A stretch of 64,000 nucleotides of DNA from Odontocerum albicorne. Lineage: Eukaryota; Arthropoda; Insecta; Trichoptera; Odontoceridae. The stretch spans positions 77,001-141,000 of the forward strand of contig OX463866.1 in the NCBI GenBank assembly GCA_949825065.1. The letters are read 5' to 3'. The notes below the pieces were generated by a model that was not told the origin of the DNA, made no database searches, and saw only the letters and a list, made by a program, of their open reading frames with translations. A program made the position numbers and the translations under genes. The stretch's first letter is position 1. Each line of letters opens with the position of its first letter. Below, in pieces: positions 23,801 through 35,073 of the stretch.

Positions 23801-23890
23801 CGTCATTCAATTAAGTTCTCTCTGTCTCAGTATCACGTCATCCAATTAAGTTCTCTCTGTCTCAGTATCACGTCATCCAATTAAGTTCTC
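20806..23890. repeat. 35-bp satellite, about 88 copies
   Basis: Unit TCTCTGTCTCAGTATCACG plus TCATCCAATTAAGTTC. Copies are extremely uniform in the centre and more diverged at the left edge (20806-20960), as expected if homogenised by unequal exchange. A TTTCAG marker recurs at about 22388 and 23018 (630 bp, 18 units). Every unit carries TCACGTCA, as in the 31-bp array. Confidence 0.97.
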
Positions 23891-24900
23891 AAGCCCTACG
23901 AGTATTATAATATAATTGCATATTCATACGCGGTAGTACCGTTTACATGCGCAGAGTTCTCTGCCTACTCGTATTCCAGCAGTTCTAAGCGCGAAGGCTC
24001 GAATACTGGGCTGGGGCCGTAAACAGTACAGTCTGCCGACTACACTCTTCAATATATCCGTAAATGTTATATTGACGGAAACTGCTTGAAAGAAAAATAG
24101 TTCAAATCAAATTTAATAAATCAAAGTTATTTTAAAATGCATATAAGAATTCTACTGACAACACATTTTAGATATAAAAACATTCAACAAATAATACACA
24201 ATTGAAAAGGATACCGAGAGGTTTTTTTTTTATAAGTTTCACAGTTAGCTTTGTACGTATAATACTTTATATTCTGTCGTTAATAGTTACAAATATTAAA
24301 ACAGAACATGACAACTTTCACAACGAAGATATTGCGCTAACGGAGTTTAGCATATACTCGTACGGTGTAGGAAGCGCCACACCCGCTCCGCTCCTTTAAG
24401 AGGAAGAAGAACCATAACAGATTAAGAATCCAATCGTCGTTCCAGAGGGTGGAGGAAAACTGTTCGACTGCATCTCGCTAGACACCGCGACTTCTTCTGT
24501 ACAAGCGTCTCATATCCATCACACCGCAGGCACTGTACAGCAACATGAATGAGGAGGGCAGGAACCTGTTTGATTTGAGGGTCTTCATTAGAAGATGAAG
24601 GTCAAAATATATATTTATCGATACAATTACATACGAGTATCAGGCAATACCCCTTTTGGGATAAACAAAAGAAATACTCGTAGATCTACAGGACTTTATA
24701 TTTATATATTATATATGTATGAGTATGCAACCTTTATCTCTTCCGAATATTAAATGCTTTTCTGTTTCTCACACTTCTAACCTCCTTCCTCTGAGTTCAA
24801 AACTCAACAACTATTAGTCGAGATACACGGAAAATAAATATTAGCTCACAGTACAAAACGAAAGAAGGGTTTTCGGAATCTGGAGTACGTTATATTTTAA
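23891..24900. other. Intron spacer with dispersed TACTCGTA octamers
   Basis: About 1 kb without genes. The octamer TACTCGTA or TACGAGTA occurs near 23908, 23967, 24356, 24633 and 24674. Confidence 0.45.
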
Positions 24901-24929
24901 ATATGCGTATTTCAGTGGCAAATAAGATT

Positions 24930-25135
24930 GAAGAAAGTATTCTGAGATTGTTTTGACACGTGTCGTGGAACGAAAAAATGAAGAAAGACTAAGAATATTT
25001 GAGTGGAAGGTGCGATAGAAGAAGACGACGGAAAGTGTGATTAGTTTAGGAAAGTGAAGATATTTTGAAAGGAAGCATTATAAAAATCAGAAAACCGCAG
25101 GGTTTGTATGAGAAGGCGCACGGATGTAGAAAAAA
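24930..25135 (+). pseudogene. Non-LTR reverse transcriptase C-terminal relic (degraded)
   Basis: Plus-strand frames recall the C-terminal W-F-G-H-x-E-R-M ... R-R-R-G-R block of RTE-like elements (a CACGTGTCGTGGAACGAAAA segment, then a run of Arg codons), but with frameshifts and stops. Similarity is weak and partial. Confidence 0.4.
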
Positions 25136-25155
25136 TATATCACGAAAGGAAAGTA

Positions 25156-25156
25156 T

Positions 25157-25192
<36 letters not shown>
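25156..25192. repeat. (CT)n microsatellite
   Basis: About 18 CT dinucleotides. Confidence 0.97.
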
Positions 25193-25196
<4 letters not shown>

Positions 25197-25342
25197 CTAT
25201 CTACCCCGAGAGGGAGACGGCATGTGTGCATTTATAGAAAGATAAAAAAAAGTTAGTTCCATTTTATCTTTGACAAATGTCTAAAGATCAGATAAAATCT
25301 GGTGCGAGTATATATGTTATGTGGGTATTGCGAGTGTTTTAA

Positions 25343-26082
25343 TGTGTAGAGTGTATAGTGTAGAGGATGCATCCGATAGCGTGAGACGAGAAGTGCGGAG
25401 GACGCTATGTAGAGTGTAGAGTGTACTCGTATAGTGTAGAGGATGCATCCGATAACGTGAGACTAGACGAGTGCGGAGGACGCTATGTAGAGTGTAGAGT
25501 GTACTCGTATAGTGTAGAGGATGCATCCGATAACGTGAGACGAGACGAGTGCGGAGGACGCTATGTAGAGTGTAGAGTGTACTCGTATAGTGTAGAGGAT
25601 GCATCCGATAACGTGAGACGAGAAGTGCGGAAGACGCTATGTAGAGTGTAGAGTGTACTCGTATAGTGTAGAGGATGCATCCGATAACGTGAGACGAGAA
25701 GTGCGGAGGACGCTATGTAGAGTGTAGAGTGTACTCGTATAGTGTAGAGGATGCATCCGATAACGTGAGACGAGACGAGTGCGGAGGACGCTATGTAGAG
25801 TGTACTCGTATAGTGTAGAGGATGCATCCGATAACGTGAGACGAGAAGTGCGGAAGACGCTATGTAGAGTGTAGAGTGTACTCGTATAGTGTAGAGGATG
25901 CATCCGATAACGTGAGACGAGAAGTGCGGAGGACGCTATGTAGAGTGTAGAGTGTACTCGTATAGTGTAGAGGATGCATCCGATAACGTGAGACGAGACG
26001 AGTGCGGAGGACGCTATGTAGAGTGTATAGTGTAGAAGATGCATCCGATAGCGTGAGACGAGAAATGCGGAGGACGCTATGC
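25343..26082. repeat. Variable 73-78-bp minisatellite, about 10 copies
   Basis: Units contain GATGCATCCGATAACGTGAG, ACGAGTGCGGAGGACGC and TATGTAGAGTGTAGAGTGTA, with TACTCGTA embedded in most units. Starts at 25366, 25442, 25520, 25598 and 25674. Length differences come from extra copies of ACGAG and of GTAGA-type sub-repeats. Confidence 0.93.
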
Positions 26083-26512
26083 TAATTAACGCGGCTCCGG
26101 GGTTACGGGGGTTAATGGTCTTCTTCGTAAGATTATTAAAGTAATCTAAAATCATTTAACAAATAGCACGACTCCATCACCGAGTGATGCAGGTGTCGTG
26201 ACACTTGTTTTACGACAATGCATCAGTATGTATAGAAACTTAATAAATATTCTGCGCATCATTATCTTAACAACATTTCAGATTACATAATAGTTTCATT
26301 ATGGCCGGATCATTATAAACATGAAACCAGAACAAAGGACTAGGAACTAAGGAAGACCGCTGTATTTAATCATAGACGAATAAATACAGAAGCGCATGAC
26401 CATGACAAGCACTTTAATGTTGTCCTAGAAAAAGAACAGCGGATTAGCAAAACATGGGAACTCGAGAGTTTCCTCCGCATTGTGGTCAATTTCCCTCCGA
26501 CTGCTCTACACA

Positions 26513-26596
26513 ATCGAAAGACCACAACACTTCAGTACGAGTATTAAACTGCAATCGAAAGACTACGACAGTTCAGTACGAGTATTAAACTGCAAT
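26513..26596. repeat. 40-bp direct duplication
   Basis: CAATCGAAAGACNACNACA followed by TTCAGTACGAGTATTAAACT occurs twice in succession, with TACGAGTA in both. Confidence 0.85.
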
Positions 26597-26791
26597 ATAT
26601 TCGGGCATCTTGTGCGTTACAGGCGAGTGTCGGGCCTAACATACAGATTGGCAATTGTAACATATAGTAAAAAGAGTGCCGCGCGCTATCGCTGTTGGCT
26701 ATCGCTGAAACATGCTCGGCGGAGGCACTCTCGATATTGACGGGACGCCGCGCCGCGCTGCTCCGGTGGATTTGACGGGCAGGCGTCGCGC

Positions 26792-26846
26792 CGTCACTTT
26801 TTTCTCGGCAAGGGGCACCCCTAAGCACGCGAGAAAAAAAGTGACA
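26792..26846. other. Inverted repeat / hairpin at edge of 14-bp array
   Basis: GTCACTTTTTTCTCG (26793-26807) and CGAGAAAAAAAGTGAC (26830-26845) pair over about 15 bp with one bulged base. The loop holds a second small inverted repeat AGGGGCACCCCT. The preceding 100 bp are GC-rich; the 14-bp array starts just after. Confidence 0.8.
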
Positions 26847-26862
26847 TTGATTTTACAGAAAC

Positions 26863-28191
26863 GTAGATAGATGTACGTAGATAGATGTACGTAGATAGAT
26901 GTACGTAGATAGATGTACGTAGATAGATGTACGTAGATAGATGTACGTAGATAGATGTACGTAGATAGATGTACGTAGATAGATGTACGTAGATAGATGT
27001 ACGTAGATAGATGTACGTAGATAGATGTACGTAGATAGATGTACGTAGATAGATGTACGTAGATAGATGTACGTAGATAGATGTACGTAGATAGATGTAC
27101 GTAGATAGATGTACGTAGATAGATGTACGTAGATAGATGTACGTAGATAGATGTACGTAGATAGATGTACGTAGATAGATGTACGTAGATAGATGTACGT
27201 AGATAGATGTACGTAGATAGATGTACGTAGATAGATGTACGTAGATAGATGTACGTAGATAGATGTACGTAGATAGATGTACGTAGATAGATGTACGTAG
27301 ATAGATGTACGTAGATAGATGTACGTAGATAGATGTACGTAGATAGATGGACGTAGATAGATGGACGTAGATAGATGTACGTAGATAGATGTACGTAGAT
27401 AGATGTACGTAGATAGATGTACGTAGATAGATGTACGTAGATAGATGTACGTAGATAGATGTACGTAGATAGATGGACGTAGATAGATGGACGTAGATAG
27501 ATGGACGTAGATAGATGGACGTAGATAGATGGACGTAGATAGATGTACGTAGATAGATGTACGTAGATAGATGTACGTAGATAGATGTACGTAGATAGAT
27601 GTACGTAGATAGATGTACGTAGATAGATGTACGTAGATAGATGTACGTAGATAGATGTACGTAGATAGATGTACGTAGATAGATGTACGTAGATAGATGT
27701 ACGTAGATAGATGTACGTAGATAGATGTACGTAGATAGATGTACGTAGATAGATGTACGTAGATAGATGTACGTAGATAGATGTACGTAGATAGATGTAC
27801 GTAGATAGATGTACGTAGATAGATGTACGTAGATAGATGTACGTAGATAGATGTACGTAGATAGATGTACGTAGATAGATGTACGTAGATAGATGTACGT
27901 AGATAGATGTACGTAGATAGATGTACGTAGATAGATGTACGTAGATAGATGTACGTAGATAGATGTACGTAGATAGATGTACGTAGATAGATGTACGTAG
28001 ATAGATGTACGTAGATAGATGTACGTAGATAGATGTACGTAGATAGATGTACGTAGATAGATGTACGTAGATAGATAGACGTAGATAGATGTACGTAGAT
28101 AGATGTACGTAGATAGATGTACGTAGATAGAAGTACGTAGATAGATGTACGTAGATAGATGTACGTAGATAGAAGTACGTAGATAGATGTA
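26863..28191. repeat. 14-bp satellite, about 95 copies
   Basis: Unit GTAGATAGATGTAC, almost invariant, with a few blocks of GGAC instead of GTAC (27350-27540) and minor right-edge variants. GTAC is a palindrome at each unit junction. Period 14 gives long open minus-strand frames with a 14-residue period (IYLRTSIYVHLSTY); I do not regard them as genes. Confidence 0.98.
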
Positions 28192-28382
28192 CGAGAAAAT
28201 ATATTGTTCATTCAAAATATATCATAGAAATAAGTACAAATAGAAAAATATACGAGTATATAAAAAAACAAGTTTAGATAACTTTTCTACACAAAATCTA
28301 TTAAAAATTTCCAACAAAATAAATAATCCTAGAAAGATGCTCAACTACGAGTTTAATATAATAATATAATATAGTATCCTCC

Positions 28383-28418
28383 CGTGTACCGACCCCGACC
28401 CCGACCCCGACCCCACAC
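28383..28418. repeat. (CCCCGA)n microsatellite
   Basis: About five units of CGACCC. Confidence 0.9.
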
Positions 28419-28424
28419 AAAGGA

Positions 28425-28748
28425 TAACTGTTTGTTCGAGACGGATGTTTTGTGAAGAATTAAGAAATTAACGTTAAATTGGTTTGGCCACGTTGATTCA
28501 ATTAGTCGTAGAAGACTTATGAAACAAATACATACGAGTATGCATTAAAGAATTGAGAGCGAGGGTGGAATGAAAGGAGACGGTTGAAAAAATGTTACCT
28601 TAGAAAAATGTAATAAGTATGAGAAGCAGGTGAGCGTGCATGACGAGATATATTGTTCGGGGCGAGGTGAAAACCGTGTAAATGGATAGAAAGGCGTGAA
28701 GTTTCGTCCTCTCTGCCTACTTTAAAAGGAGCATGGAGTGATGGGATG
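28425..28748 (+). pseudogene. Non-LTR reverse transcriptase C-terminal relic
   Basis: The plus strand reads a degraded version of the RTE-like C-terminal block: a LNWFGHVDS-type segment, then RRLMKQIH, and further on a basic stretch ending at the expected carboxy end. Stops and frameshifts interrupt it. It is 5'-truncated like the other relics of this type. Confidence 0.5.
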
Positions 28749-28879
28749 TATACAACTCCGTATACTCGTGTTAATATTGTTTATATTTGATTCCTTCACC
28801 GTAAATTTATTCCTATGAACTATGAAAATAGGAAGTTTATATGCAAAAAGGATCCAACAAACATATAACTTTTCTTATT

Positions 28880-28955
28880 CAATCATACATCGACACGCCG
28901 CATATTCTTCTCAGTCGAGCATTTCCACAGAATTGACTCGGCTCCATTCATCTTA
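28880..28955 (-). pseudogene. Short non-LTR reverse transcriptase relic
   Basis: The reverse complement reads VNSVEMLD, then EEYAACRC, comparable with the VNAVEMRALRRIHGV-type segment seen in the relics at 50595-50900 and 59698-59949. Very short and degraded. Confidence 0.35.
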
Positions 28956-28979
28956 ACTTCCCTTGGCGTACAAATTATA

Positions 28980-29670
28980 CTCGTAGGTACATGTATAATA
29001 TAATATAATAATATCGATTATCAGTACAAAGTTCGAAAACTGAAATACAGTAACAGTTGATCGACAGATAATACTCGAATTTATATCGAATAGCTACAAT
29101 ATTAAAAACCAAGTACGAGTGATATGCCTATGAACTCGTCGTTTGAAAATGTACGAGTATATATTGTATTTATTGATTCGGTCGTTTTCCTTACACAGCC
29201 CAGAGCAAGTTTTCCGGTTACCTTATCGTTCAAGTCCCCCCCCCGTCCCCCCCCACATCCACCCGTTTACACCCTTCGTTTGTTGGCATTATTTATCTTT
29301 GTTAAAGAGTGGCTTTTTGCATTATTGAGTTGTTAAAGAGTACAATCACGATGATTATACTCGTATCATTCAAAGATGACCAAGTCATGGAATAATGAAG
29401 AAACATTCCCTTGAACAAAGTTGCAGGTAAAACTAGAACTTGATAGAGTATTTAACAATTCATTTCTTTCGTTTTCCCACTAATTACATTATTTTCCGCT
29501 CGCGACACATGTTTCTACCTTCTATCACGAGGCTCTCTTCGTGTTACAAAAAATAATTTATTGTTAAATATTCTAATATGACTTTTCACTGAGTAAATAT
29601 ATTTTTTTTGACAAATTAGTACTTCATAATTGAAGGGGCAGGATAGGAGGAATGAGATCATTTCTCCTCG
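28980..29670. other. Intron spacer
   Basis: No coding similarity recognised. Contains a C-rich tract (29236-29265) and several TACTCGTA/TACGAGTA octamers (28978, 29151 and 29358). Confidence 0.4.
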
Positions 29671-29689
29671 AGGATCGTATGGCCTATAT

Positions 29690-30897
29690 GGCATGGCCTT
29701 CATGACCTACATGGCCTTCATGACCTACATGGCCTACATGACCTACATGGCCTTCATGACCTACATGGCCTACATGACCTATAATACATGTATGCACCCG
29801 TAGTTGTAGATCGTATGACCTATATGGCATGGCCTTCATGACCTACATGGCCTACATGACCTATAATACATGTATGCACCCGTAGTTGTAGATCGTATGA
29901 CCTATATGGCATGGCCTTCATGACCTACATGGCCTACATGACCTATAATACATGTATGCACCCGTAGTTGTAGATCGTATGGCCTATATGGCATGGCCTT
30001 CATGACCTATAATACATGTATGCACCCATAGTTGTAGATCGTATGACCTATATGGCATGGCCTTCATGACCTATAATACATGTATGCACCCGTAGTTGTA
30101 GATCGTATGACCTATATGGCATGGCCTTCATGACCTACATGGCCTACATGACCTATAATACATGTATGCACCCGTAGTTGTAGATCGTATGACCTATATG
30201 GCATGGCCTTCATGACCTACATGGCCTACATGACCTATAATACATGTATGCACCCGTAGTTGTAGATCGTATGACCTATATGGCATGGCCTTCATGACCT
30301 ACATGGCCTACATGACCTATAATACATGTATGCACCCGTAGTTGTAGATCGTATGACCTATATGGCATGGCCTTCATGACCTACATGGCCTACATGACCT
30401 ATAATACATGTATGCACCCGTAGTTGTAGATCGTATGACCTATATGGCATGGCCTTCATGACCTACATGGCCTACATGACCTATAATACATGTATGCACC
30501 CGTAGTTGTAGATCGTATGGCCTATATGGCATGGCCTACATGACCTATAATACATGTATGCACCCGTAGTTGTAGATCGTATGGCCTATATGGCATGGCC
30601 TTCATGACCTATAATACATGTATGCACCCGTAGTTGTAGATCGTATGACCTATATGGCATGGCCTTCATGACCTATAATACATGTATGCACCCGTAGTTG
30701 TAGATCGTATGACCTATATGGCATGGCCTTCATGACCTATAATACATGTATGCACCCGTAGTTGTAGATCGTATGACCTATATGGCATGGCCTTCATGAC
30801 CTATAATACATGTATGCACCCGTAGTTGTAGATCGTATGACCTATATGGCATGGCCTTCATGACCTATAATACATGTATGCACCCGTAGTTGTAGAT
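29690..30897. repeat. 64/82-bp compound minisatellite, about 16 copies
   Basis: Units are built from CATGGCCTTCATGACCTACA sub-repeats of 18 bp plus a constant TAATACATGTATGCACCCG and TAGTTGTAGATCGTATG. The two unit lengths differ by one 18-bp sub-repeat. Confidence 0.93.
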
Positions 30898-31046
30898 GAA
30901 TACTTGTATTTTGAAATTGTTCAGTCAGAAATATGGTGATAATAAATTAGAAATAATATTTAGTTTGAGGAAATAAATTAAAATTCATCGTGCGATTTTA
31001 TTATTTGTCAATTATCTCGAAGAAATATACGAGTATGTGTGGTGAA

Positions 31047-31195
31047 AACGGTCTTACAGAATCTTTAATAGAGATCCCTACATACTGTTACTAAACGTGA
31101 CTTAAGGTCATTCGAACCAAAACGGTCTTACAGAACCTTTAATAGAGATCCCTACATACTGTTACTAAACGTGACTTAAGGTCATTCGAACCAAA
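31047..31195. repeat. 74-bp direct duplication
   Basis: ACGGTCTTACAGAA followed by CTTTAATAGAGATCCCTACA and the rest of the unit repeats once with one or two differences (starts 31049 and 31123). Confidence 0.95.
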
Positions 31196-31199
31196 AAGA

Positions 31200-31660
31200 C
31201 ACCGTTGATTAATATCTTTCTTTGTCTTGTCGAAGGTCAAAAAAAGCGTCAACTTTCGTAAACTGGCTGGAAGAACGCTCGTATCACATTGCCGTATCGT
31301 TGTGCACAATCCGACCTAATGAGTTTATTGTCAAGGCATCCCCCGTGATCGAGTATGAATATTGCGTCTATTGGTTTATTATGTGCAAGCTGTTTCGCTT
31401 CAGCAAGCGCAGAGTCTCGATAGATCAAACTTTAAGTTTCGATGGCGAAGAGATTAAAGTTCCGAGACGTTCGGTAGGTTTTAATCTCTAAGGCAGAATT
31501 TAATACGAGTATAGCGTTATTTTAGTGTTGCTCAATAATAGAAGATACTATAAAAAGATATGGTATGATTAGTAACATATAACTCGTAGCTACTGAAAAG
31601 ATATGGATGGTATCATTAGTAGCGTATTACTCGTAGCTACTGAAAAACATTACGTAGTAA
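31200..31660. other. Unrecognised stretch with a short open frame
   Basis: A plus-strand frame at 31222-31491 (89 residues) shows no family I recognise and no codon bias like that of the CD36 exons. A 60-bp near-duplicate (AAAGATATGG and CTCGTAGCTACTGAAAA) lies at 31551-31650. Confidence 0.3.
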
Positions 31661-31669
31661 AACCAGTTC

Positions 31670-31945
31670 GGAAGTGAATCCACCAGAAATCGAAGCTGGG
31701 GTGTCCGCTAACTTAGCACGAATGTAAGCCGTCAAACCGCGGTCATCGACTCCAGCCAACCAAAAAGATGTTAAAGAGGGCTTAAGTGAAAACCAGACTG
31801 ATACTTCAAAACAATCGGGGATCGAAACCGCAACCCCGGTCTTACCAACTAGGTCAAGTGAGATATGTATCTACCCTACTAGGTCAAGTGAGATATGTGT
31901 CTACCCTACTAGGCCAAGTGAGATATGTGCCTACCCTACTAGGTC
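31670..31945 (-). repeat. tRNA-derived SINE relic with 30-bp tail repeats
   Basis: ATCGGGGATCGAAACCGCAA and CTTACCAACTAGG (31813-31855) are the reverse complement of B- and A-box-like sequences. The A-box end is then expanded into three and a half 30-bp repeats of CTAGGTCAAGTGAGATATGT (31849-31945). Confidence 0.5.
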
Positions 31946-32459
31946 ACGGAGTCGTCATCTTTCTAGTTGGGTGTCATAAATGTACAAATGATAATCGGTC
32001 CACCAGGTTGTACTATACAAAAAAAAATTGAAACAATCCAAATAATAACGTGTTCTTAGAAGTAGCGCAAGTGGTGACCAATAGAAACATTTGATGCTGC
32101 AATGTCTCGTTGAAGGTGGCCATTAGTGTGTATTATGTGTAGCAATTTGCATCGCACTTCCTGAAGTGGCGCGGGGGTGTGCGGAGGCACTTACGAGTAT
32201 TTTAAATTAATTACAATATTTACTTGACACGTTCGATAACATAAATCTCGTGAATCTGTTTAACATACTCGTATTTGTATAAATATCGGGTAGTCCGGAA
32301 AGGAATTTCTAATTTTAGGTCAAATTTTAATATAAAATTGCCCTAAATATTCCAGTGTTATTAGCTCTCCAGAGCGGACACTATCTTAAAGTGTCGTATA
32401 ATCATTAATGATTTTTGACACGATTGTTTACTAATATAACTTCAAAATTATTGGTACAA

Positions 32460-33240
32460 AAATGCCACCTTTTCTCTTCGAAAAACTGAATTGGGCTAGA
32501 AATTATCACGGCTATGGAACTAGAAGCAGAAAAACTCTTTTAATCATTCCAAACCGTCATCTAACATTATTCGAGGGATCCTTCTCATACTCAGCCAGCA
32601 AATACTGGAATGAGTTGCCCCTGACCTTGAAGGAGTGGGTGAATAGTTTTACCTTAAGATATGTTCTGAAATATTACCTTCTACATACTCGTAGATGGTT
32701 AGAGATTTTTCATATTTTTATGATTGGGACTCTTCTTCGCTTTTTCTCTCTTTTCGGTGGCGGTGAATCGGGGGTTGTGCGTGCGTGTTTGTGCGTTACC
32801 TTCTCATTCATTTTGATATTACTGCTTATTTATTTCCATCTTTTAAATTGTGGTTTGTGTACGAGTACGTGTATGTGTAACATAAACATCATTACCCATT
32901 TGTCATTTTGTATTTTTATAAAATTTGGACTCCTTTCAGCTTTTCTCTCTTTCTTTCCTTGCTGAGGTGGTAGTTGTGGGTTTACTTTTTGATTTTTCTC
33001 CCATATATTTTTTTTGTTTTTTTCTTAGTCTACATGTACAAATGTGTGAGCTGAAAAACATGGTGTCCTTGCGGTCGGGCTCGCCCTATATAAGTGGGGT
33101 GTATCTCGGCCGGAGGGATATTATGGGACGAGCCCAGATCTTTTCATAGCTTCTTTCTCAAATGTGTTTTCTGCAGTTTATTTTGAGATATACGTGCGAT
33201 TTCGGAATAAGTTTATAAATGTACACACTAATAGTAAGGT
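32460..33240 (+). mobile_element. Non-LTR retrotransposon 3' end, 5'-truncated
   Basis: Comprises the last about 75 codons of a reverse transcriptase frame and a 3' untranslated region with a GTGTCC-TTGCGG-TCGGGCTCG block near 33063-33085. A second copy of that untranslated block lies at 33300-33560. Confidence 0.65.
32462..32690 (+). pseudogene. Non-LTR reverse transcriptase, extreme C-terminus
   Basis: The frame begins at 32462 and reads PPFLFEKLNWARNYHGYGTR, then a KTLLIIPNRHLTLFEGSFSY segment and an SASKYWNELPLTLKE segment, the carboxy-terminal signature of CR1/jockey-like proteins. The catalytic domain is absent, as usual for 5'-truncated insertions. The frame remains open to 32965 but later residues look untranslated in origin. 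Confidence 0.65.
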
Positions 33241-33299
33241 AACTACTCGTATGTTGCTGTCATAGAACCTATTATATTATATATTTATTTGTTTGAGTC

Positions 33300-33562
33300 A
33301 ATCTGAGGTGGTATTTGTAGGTTTACTGTTTTATTTTCTTAATCTACATGTGCAAGAGTAACGCCCGAAACACATCTGGTGTCCTCGCGGCTGGGCTCGC
33401 TCTGTATTGGTGGGATGTATCTCGGCCGGAGGGACGTTAAGAGATGAGCCAAGACCATTTGATAGCTTCTCGCTTAAATGTATTTTCTGCCATTTATCTT
33501 GAGATATACGAGTTATGTAATTTTGGAATGTGCTTAAATATGTACATAATATGTTGCTATCA
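33300..33562 (+). repeat. Second copy of the non-LTR 3' untranslated region
   Basis: GAGGTGGTATTTGTAGG, TGTCCTCGCGGCTGGGCTCG, GTATCTCGGCCGGAGGGA and TCTTGAGATATACG align with 32960-33235. Either two independent insertions of the same family or a local duplication about 320 bp apart. Confidence 0.7.
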
Positions 33563-33690
33563 ATGAACCTATATTATTTAATAATTATTATTTATTATTT
33601 ATATATTATTTATTATTTACAAATTATTTATTAATTATTGATTATTTTTTATTTGTTATTTATTGAATATATATTTAATATTAAGAATAC
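33563..33690. repeat. (TTATTTA)n low-complexity AT tract
   Basis: Degenerate TATTTATTATTT repeats. Confidence 0.85.
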
Positions 33691-33888
33691 ATCATCACTA
33701 TATATTGTCGCATGATATACGCAAAAATATTTATATTTGGTTTGTGTCACATTGTTTCTTTAGCGGTAGTTAGAAAGCATAAACCAACCAAAAAAACAAC
33801 TTATTTTGTGTTTCATCGGGAAAAAATTAAACAACCAATCAAACAAACAATTTAGTTATAAAAAATTGCACTTTATATAATTTTTTAA

Positions 33889-34399
33889 AAAACATCCGGC
33901 CATTGTGAAATACTCTAAGTACGGGCACTTTCCAAGAGAAGTCTGCCGGTACTCGTATTCTCTTAGCTTAGATTTAAGGGCACGCGCAAGAAGAATATCT
34001 TGTCCTTTGGCCTAGATACTACAATACGAGTATATTCTGTATTTGGAAAAGAGAACCAAAAACATCCGGCCATTGTGAAATACTCTAAGTACGGGCACTT
34101 TCCAAGAGAAGTCTGCCGGTACTCGTATTCTCTTAGCTTAGATTTAAGGGCACGCGCAAGAAGAATATCTTGTCCTTTGGCCTAGATACTACAATACGAG
34201 TATATTCTGTATTTGGAAAAGAGAACCAAAAACATCCGGCCATTGTGAAATACTCTAAGTACGGGCACTTTCCAAGAGAAGTCTGCCGGTACTCGTATTC
34301 TCTTAGCTTAGATTTAAGGGCACGCGCAAGAAGAATATCTTGTCCTTTGGCCTAGATACTACAATACGAGTATATTCTGTATTTGGAAAAGAGAACCGA
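33889..34399. repeat. 170-bp tandem triplication
   Basis: Three essentially identical 170-bp units (for example AACATCCGGCCATTGTGAAA and GGGCACGCGCAAGAAGAATA), each with one TACTCGTA and one TACGAGTA. The near identity points to a recent event. Confidence 0.97.
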
Positions 34400-35073
34400 A
34401 AACCGAAACACGTCCCAGAAGGGCAGTTTGGTTACGAACGAGTTTATTTAGTTAACCCGCATAGAAAGTGTTAAGAAAATACAAATATGATACTTACGAG
34501 TAACACATCTACAGGTCTCGGAGGATGTGTAGGAAAATGCGGGGCTATGATTGGACTCCACAGCGCAGTCGAAGATGTGTTCGAGTTGCTGCGCAATTTT
34601 ATCGTCTCTCGTAGAAAAAAGGCAATATCTAAACCATCAGTTGATCAGTGTACGTTTGTTTATTCATTCGCAAGCGATTCTTTGACCCTTTCATGAACAC
34701 GGCCTTTTTAGAAAAGCACTCGTTCCACGATCCTGAATTGACATCCTTTCAAAACGTAAATGATACTTCTAGATCTACACATATTGTACGACAGGCAGTT
34801 GTGATAGTGTAGTGTTTTCTTTTGACATTTCCTACAGCAGATCTCACAGTGAAATTAGCGCGGTCCACTTCCACTATACTGTACTATATTGTACTCTACT
34901 GGTAGATTTTAACATACGAGTATATAGCACCGGTGCGATCTGCAGTCACGTATAGTATGTTACGCCACAGTACCGTGCCGCGCTGCGCTGCGCCTCTCCT
35001 CTGCGAAGCCGATTATGGAATAACACCTCCTTATTCCACACAACTTCATTTTAACAACGAGTAGTTTGTGATA
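34400..35073. other. Intron spacer next to the Helitron
   Basis: No gene recognised. Includes a GC-rich patch near 34970-35010 (GCCGCGCTGCGCTGCGCC). Confidence 0.4.

Noticed and set aside
20806..23890. CRISPR-like array of 35-bp repeats
   Set aside because: The units are contiguous with no unique spacers, and the genome is eukaryotic; it is a satellite.
26821..28215. Two minus-strand frames of about 450-460 codons (IYLRTSIYVHLSTY repeats)
   Set aside because: Pure 14-bp satellite translation; frames are open only because the unit lacks stops.
31222..31491. 89-residue plus-strand open frame as a gene
   Set aside because: No family recognised, no GC or codon bias like the real exons, and it lies inside the large CD36 intron.
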